Part shown: positions 5,053 through 7,845 of the stretch, in pieces | How positions within the stretch are numbered: position 1 is the first letter of the stretch | How the letters are laid out: each line of letters begins with the position of its first letter | Assembly: GCA_028690725.1 (NCBI GenBank) | Contig: JAQVAR010000035.1 | Location: forward strand, 1-7,845 | Direction of reading: 5' to 3' | From: Candidatus Iainarchaeum sp. | Lineage (GTDB): Archaea; Iainarchaeota; Iainarchaeia; Iainarchaeales; JAAZKV01 | DNA length: 7,845 nucleotides | Notes under the pieces: generated by a model | Database searches by the model: none | Told to the model about the DNA's origin: nothing | Seen by the model: only the letters and a program-made list of their open reading frames with translations | Made by a program: the position numbers and the translations under genes

Positions 5053-6278
5053 CTAAAAATCACTTCTTCAATTCGTTTATTTTTTGCATTTAAATTTTCT
5101 AATGCTAATTTTTCAGATATATTTCCGTTAAAGTAACTCATTTTGATTAAATCATAATATAATTTTGGTTTTATTGGCACTGGTTGAGAAAAATAAGGAG
5201 TTTTGCCTTTTAATTTTGCAGTTTCTTCAATTTTTCTCATTTGTTTTTCTGCAGATTTTTTAATTTCCTCGTAAATTTTGTTTTTAATTTTATTATAATC
5301 TTGATTAGATATCTTATTTATTATTTTTAATCTAGTATAAAGTGAGAAAACACTAATATGATTTTTTTCTGATATATCCTCAAAAAAGTCTTGATAAAAA
5401 TCATTTTTTTTACTAGCAAGTTCTAATGAATCAATTTCAGTTGAATATTTATCTATTAAATAAAAATAAGCAAAGTCATTGCACCAATCTTCAATTTTAT
5501 TGTTAATTATTATTTCTGAATCTAAATTAGAATCAATTTCTTCAATATTTATTAAATAATGTGCAAATTCATGCAATAGGGTAAAAATTTCTCTTTTAAG
5601 ATATTTTTGTTGTCTTTTTATTAAAATAAAATTTGGTTTCATAAAAAAACCATCAAAATTAATAACATTATTAGGATTTCTTTTTTTATCAATATGTTCA
5701 AAAACAAAAACATTAAAATTTTCAAAATATCTTATTAAATTTTCTAGAAATATTTTATCAGAATTTCCATTTTTTATTAAATTTTTCTTTAACAATTGGT
5801 TTTTAGATTCGTTAAATTTTTCTCTAATTATTTTTGCAACTTCTTTTGGGTTATCGTTAATATTAAAATTAAATTCTTTTTTATAATTTAATTCTAAATA
5901 ATCACTAAGTATTTCAGTTTCAATTTTCTTTTTTTCAAATCTTTCTATTAATCTAATTGAACCAATATTTAATTTTGTGTTGAATGAGCTTTTTCTAAAA
6001 AATATGCTAAGGTTATTTTTTTCTGGTAATGGTCTTGAACTAACATACCACATAAGTCCTTTTTCAAATATTTTATCAATTTTTTTTAGAGTTGGTATTT
6101 TTAGAGGTAGTTCTTTTTTTATTGCTTGACTAAATTCTAATTCGGTTAATACTGGATTTTTATTTTTTTCTTGTAATAATTTTAGAAATGATTCTTTGTC
6201 TAAGTTAAATATTTTAAATAAATAATTAATTCGTTCTTCGTTTAAATAAAATTTATTGCTAATATTTTCAGAGACCAA
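5049..6278 (-). CDS. Xre-like/ImmA-IrrE zinc metallopeptidase, probable antitoxin partner
   Basis: 409 residues from TTG 6278, chosen because AAGGTG lies 5 bases before it; an in-frame TTG at 6296 would add 6 residues without such a site. Numbering from TTG 6278: an N-terminal region (about 14-76) resembles a degraded Xre-type helix-turn-helix with a WYVSSRPLPE linker (77-86), as in proteins fusing Xre to ImmA/IrrE. The peptidase part has TLLHEFAHYLI with H236, E237 and H240, and a downstream E263 in NKIEDWCNDFAYFY as likely third zinc ligand. Known: the family cleaves repressors (ImmA on ImmR, IrrE/PprI on DdrO). The tail (about 340-409) is Lys/Glu-rich with KPKLYYDLIKMS. It is the first gene of the PIN operon, overlapping it by 4 bases, with a perfect TTTATATA promoter. 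It may control the PIN protein or a repressor; the target is unknown. Confidence 0.85.
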   Translation of the reverse strand: MVSENISNKFYLNEERINYLFKIFNLDKESFLKLLQEKNKNPVLTELEFSQAIKKELPLKIPTLKKIDKIFEKGLMWYVSSRPLPEKNNLSIFFRKSSFNTKLNIGSIRLIERFEKKKIETEILSDYLELNYKKEFNFNINDNPKEVAKIIREKFNESKNQLLKKNLIKNGNSDKIFLENLIRYFENFNVFVFEHIDKKRNPNNVINFDGFFMKPNFILIKRQQKYLKREIFTLLHEFAHYLINIEEIDSNLDSEIIINNKIEDWCNDFAYFYLIDKYSTEIDSLELASKKNDFYQDFFEDISEKNHISVFSLYTRLKIINKISNQDYNKIKNKIYEEIKKSAEKQMRKIEETAKLKGKTPYFSQPVPIKPKLYYDLIKMSYFNGNISEKLALENLNAKNKRIEEVIFR

Positions 6279-6339
6279 TTTAACACCTTGTGACAATAGA
6301 TTATATGATTTGGCTATTTAATAATTACTGTTAGTTATG

Positions 6340-6347
6340 TATATAAA
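6340..6347 (-). promoter_or_regulatory. TATA box of the ImmA-PIN operon
   Basis: Minus-strand TTTATATA is an exact archaeal box A. A start about 25 bases on (near 6318) leaves a leader of about 40 bases with AAGGTG before TTG 6278. A weaker box, ATTATTAAATAG near 6316-6327, could start a shorter leader. Confidence 0.6.
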
Positions 6348-6365
6348 TTTGATTTATTCATTTCA

Positions 6366-6408
6366 AAAATTATTTTAAAAGTTGGTTGAATAATTAATTT
6401 ATTCAACC
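6366..6408 (-). terminator. Terminator hairpin of the integrase gene
   Basis: GGTTGAATAA (6384-6393) and TTATTCAACC (6399-6408) are perfect 10-bp inverted arms around a 5-base loop. The hairpin includes the integrase TGA stop. On the minus strand it is followed by CTTTTAAAATAATTTTTG, a T-rich tail, which fits intrinsic termination before the ImmA promoter. Confidence 0.65.
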
Positions 6409-7620
6409 TTTATTTATTTTCATCATTTGATATAATATTTCTAATTTTTCTTCCATAACTCTTATTTTTAATTGATTTTCTTTTTCATTTAGTTCTTGTT
6501 CTTTTTTTATTTCAGCCCTTTTCATTATTACTGCTTCTGCTGTTAGTGGTTCTCCACATTGTTTACAAAATAATATTGTTGGTTCATTTAATTGCCCGCA
6601 TGTGCATTTTTTTGGCAGTATTTTTATTTGTTCTTGGTTTTTTGTTTTTAATCCATACATATCTAGTATTGCATCATCAATTTGTTTTCCTGACAGATGT
6701 ACATATTTGGCCGCCATATCGCTTGATTGAGTCCAACCAAAATATACTTTTAATTGTTGTTCAGTTAAATTTTGAGACATTATTGTTGCTCTTGAATGTC
6801 TAAATTGATGTGGGTTTATTGGTTTTTTTATTTCTGATTTTTTTGCAGTTTGTATTAATATTTTTCTAAACATGGAATATTTTAATTCTTTTTTAGATTG
6901 TTCTCCTAACCATAATGGTGATTCTGGGTTTGTGTGGGTAGGGTGTTGATTTAACCAATTTTTTATATATTCAGTACTTGTTACTAATAGTATTCTTCTT
7001 TCTCCAGTTTTTCCATTTACTTTTATTGATGTTCCATATTCCTCAAAATTAATATTTTTAATTTTTAATGTTCCAATCTCGCTTATTCTTGCGCCTGATT
7101 CAAAAAGCATTGAAATAAATGCTTTGTCTCTTGGGTTATTTGCATTTGTTATTAATTTTAATATTTCTTCTTCATTAAGTAGTTGTTCAGGTAGTTTTGA
7201 TAGCTTTTTCTTTGATTTATGTTTTAAGTTAAAAACTATTTCTGGTTCTTTTCTTTGTCTTTTAAGTTCATCAACAGTTATTCCTAATTTTTCTGCTTCT
7301 AACCATTTATAGAATACGCTGAGTGTGACTCTATAATCTTCTTTTGTATGTTCAGAATATTTTTGTTGTTCTAACCATATTAAAAATTTATTAAGTCTTT
7401 CCTTATCAATTTCTTTTAAATTTGGCATTTGTACTGCTGTTTTTTTTAAATGAAATAGATATTTTTTAGTTCTAATATCAGTTAATTGTCTTAGTTTACA
7501 ATTTTCTCCAAATTTTATAATTAGATTTTTATCTTCTTGAGAAATATTTGTTTCTTGAAGATTTTTTATTTCATTTTGTAATAGCTTTGGGCTATACAAA
7601 AAAATTTCATTGCAGTTCAT
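6403..7620 (-). CDS. Tyrosine recombinase (XerC/D-like integrase) with C-terminal zinc ribbon
   Basis: 405 residues. N-terminal SAM-like core-binding region about 24-125. Catalytic set seen: R178 (ESGARISE), K204 (NGKTGERR), H271 and R274 (NPHQFRHSRA), W296 in place of the second His (FGWTQSSDM), and Tyr306 nucleophile (KYVHLS). After the catalytic domain comes a zinc ribbon, C339-x-C341 and C352-x2-C355, then a charged coiled coil (about 362-403). Known: these enzymes cut and rejoin DNA at paired sites; the zinc-ribbon tail is familiar in archaeal members. It is complete, so it may be active. Start ATG 7618-7620 follows GGAG by about 8 bases; TTAAATAT lies about 26 bases upstream and would allow a leaderless start too. 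The start codon is inside an inverted repeat arm. It is likely the mover of the adjacent ImmA-PIN and HEPN genes. Confidence 0.92.
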   Translation of the reverse strand: MNCNEIFLYSPKLLQNEIKNLQETNISQEDKNLIIKFGENCKLRQLTDIRTKKYLFHLKKTAVQMPNLKEIDKERLNKFLIWLEQQKYSEHTKEDYRVTLSVFYKWLEAEKLGITVDELKRQRKEPEIVFNLKHKSKKKLSKLPEQLLNEEEILKLITNANNPRDKAFISMLFESGARISEIGTLKIKNINFEEYGTSIKVNGKTGERRILLVTSTEYIKNWLNQHPTHTNPESPLWLGEQSKKELKYSMFRKILIQTAKKSEIKKPINPHQFRHSRATIMSQNLTEQQLKVYFGWTQSSDMAAKYVHLSGKQIDDAILDMYGLKTKNQEQIKILPKKCTCGQLNEPTILFCKQCGEPLTAEAVIMKRAEIKKEQELNEKENQLKIRVMEEKLEILYQMMKINKG

Positions 7621-7668
7621 ATTATACTCTCCTTTTTTGGATATTTAAGCGCAAGAGTATGAACTGCA
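7611..7668. repeat. Inverted repeat around the integrase start and promoter
   Basis: TGCAGTTCATA (7611-7621) has an exact inverted copy TATGAACTGCA (7658-7668). After a 5-base insertion in the left copy (7622-7626), CTCT (7627-7630) again matches AGAG (7654-7657). The left arm holds the integrase ATG and the AGAG of its GGAGAG Shine-Dalgarno; the TATA box lies between the arms. It may be a recombinase-binding site, an operator, or, in a transcript starting upstream, a hairpin that masks the ribosome site. Confidence 0.75.
7642..7649 (-). promoter_or_regulatory. TATA box of the integrase gene (near-symmetric)
   Basis: Minus-strand TTAAATAT is centred about 26 bases before ATG 7620. Read on the plus strand the same bases (ATATTTAA) could place a start near 7670, at the edge of the GC-rich island. 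Confidence 0.45.
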
Positions 7669-7670
7669 CT

Positions 7671-7788
7671 GATAAGGTTATCCCCCCTCCCAGAATTGCA
7701 CCGGGGATCTCTCGGTGACCGATTTCGTTCGGCCGGTTCGACTCACACATTTGTACTATTTACAATAGCACATTAGTGTTTTTTTTTT
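7671..7788. ncRNA. GC-rich structured island: unidentified RNA gene or attachment region
   Basis: Bases 7681-7740 are 38 of 60 G or C in a surrounding of about a quarter, and are densely self-complementary: GATAA/TTATC (7671-7675, 7678-7682), ATCCCC/GGGGAT (7680-7685, 7703-7708), ACCGG/CCGGT (7700-7704, 7733-7737), and a six-pair helix joining 7717-7722 with 7729-7734. In AT-rich genomes such islands are usually structured RNAs. Strand is unresolved. For plus: a TATA-like box at 7641, and a CTATT/AATAG hairpin followed by T10 (7779-7788) as terminator. For minus: two helices that pair fully only with G-U wobbles, which would be A-C mismatches on plus. I could not match it to a complete tRNA, 5S, SRP or RNase P RNA. 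Confidence 0.4.
7752..7788 (+). terminator. Possible terminator: short hairpin plus T10 tract
   Basis: CTATT (7756-7760) and AATAG (7764-7768) pair around TAC; TGT and ACA extend the stem beyond one mismatch. Six bases later is a run of ten T (7779-7788). This would end a plus-strand transcript of the GC-rich island. Confidence 0.4.
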
Positions 7789-7799
7789 AATCGAAAACA

Positions 7800-7844
7800 G
7801 CTTGCATTAGGTTTCCCTAATATTATTGAAAACTACAGCCAAGC
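7800..7844. repeat. Nested hairpin with GNRA-type loop at the right edge
   Basis: ATTAGG (7806-7811) and CCTAAT (7816-7821) pair perfectly; the loop reads GAAA on the minus strand, a stable GNRA tetraloop, but TTTC on plus. Outer arms GCTTG (7800-7804) and CAAGC (7840-7844) also pair. The bases GAAAACAGC (7793-7801) recur with a 3-base insert as GAAAACTACAGC (7828-7839). It may be part of a minus-strand RNA that starts beyond the window. Confidence 0.35.
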
Positions 7845-7845
7845 G

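Noticed and set aside
6546..7312. Two plus-strand open frames (6546-6803 and 7124-7312).
   Set aside because: Both are antisense to the integrase catalytic domain and have low-complexity hydrophobic content.
7731..7750. GGTTCGACTC on the plus strand, which looks like a tRNA T-loop.
   Set aside because: The flanking bases (GCCGG and CACAC) do not form the T-stem, and no D-arm, anticodon arm or acceptor stem can be placed around it.
7793..7839. Two GAAAAC-AGC copies considered as CRISPR repeats.
   Set aside because: Only two imperfect copies, one with a 3-base insertion, and no spacer-length regularity or cas genes in the window.

Overview
The window looks archaeal, probably from an AT-rich, small-genome lineage of the DPANN type (Woesearchaeota, Pacearchaeota or Nanoarchaeota-like); this placement is inference. 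The signs are Shine-Dalgarno cores of the archaeal GGTGA/GGAG kind, TATA boxes (TTTAAATA, TTTATATA) about 25 bases before several start codons that have no Shine-Dalgarno (leaderless genes), a DUF2683-like gene, a zinc-ribbon tyrosine recombinase, and sampled coding rows of only about 17-28% GC.

Left part (1-2357, all minus strand), read in the direction of transcription: a five-helix membrane protein (1783-2268); a two-gene unit of a small DUF2683-like protein and LemA (1684 down to 895); then a four-helix membrane protein and a Nudix hydrolase cut off by the left edge (785 down to 1). Upstream of these is a unit that starts at about 3170: a small two- to three-helix membrane protein that seems to begin with ATA (2906-3154) and a DUF4352-like lipoprotein (2352-2876), closed by a stop-codon-overlapping terminator hairpin.

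Middle part (3190-6350), the accessory region: a winged-helix regulator (3257-3520, plus) is divergent from the membrane/lipoprotein unit and has an 8-bp inverted repeat against its TATA box. Next comes an unfamiliar HEPN-like protein (3568-4476, plus) with an Rx4H motif and a strong internal Shine-Dalgarno plus ATG. Convergent to it is a translationally coupled pair: an Xre-like/ImmA-IrrE zinc peptidase (5049-6278) and a DUF4411-like PIN nuclease (4495-5052). That pair has the layout of a toxin-antitoxin or defence module.

Right part (6366-7845): a tyrosine recombinase with a C-terminal zinc ribbon and coiled coil (6403-7620, minus) ends in a terminator hairpin. Its start codon and Shine-Dalgarno lie in one arm of an inverted repeat spanning 7611-7668. 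Beyond it is a GC-rich, self-complementary island (about 7671-7740; 38 of 60 bases G or C at 7681-7740) with a T10 tract, which I read as an unidentified structured RNA or an attachment region. A second hairpin with a GNRA loop (7800-7844) runs to the right edge.

Reading: integrase, HEPN, PIN and ImmA genes side by side suggest an integrated element carrying defence or addiction cargo next to ordinary chromosomal genes. The most unusual items are the ATA start, the HEPN protein with its internal start, the inverted repeat around the integrase start, and the unidentified RNA-like island.
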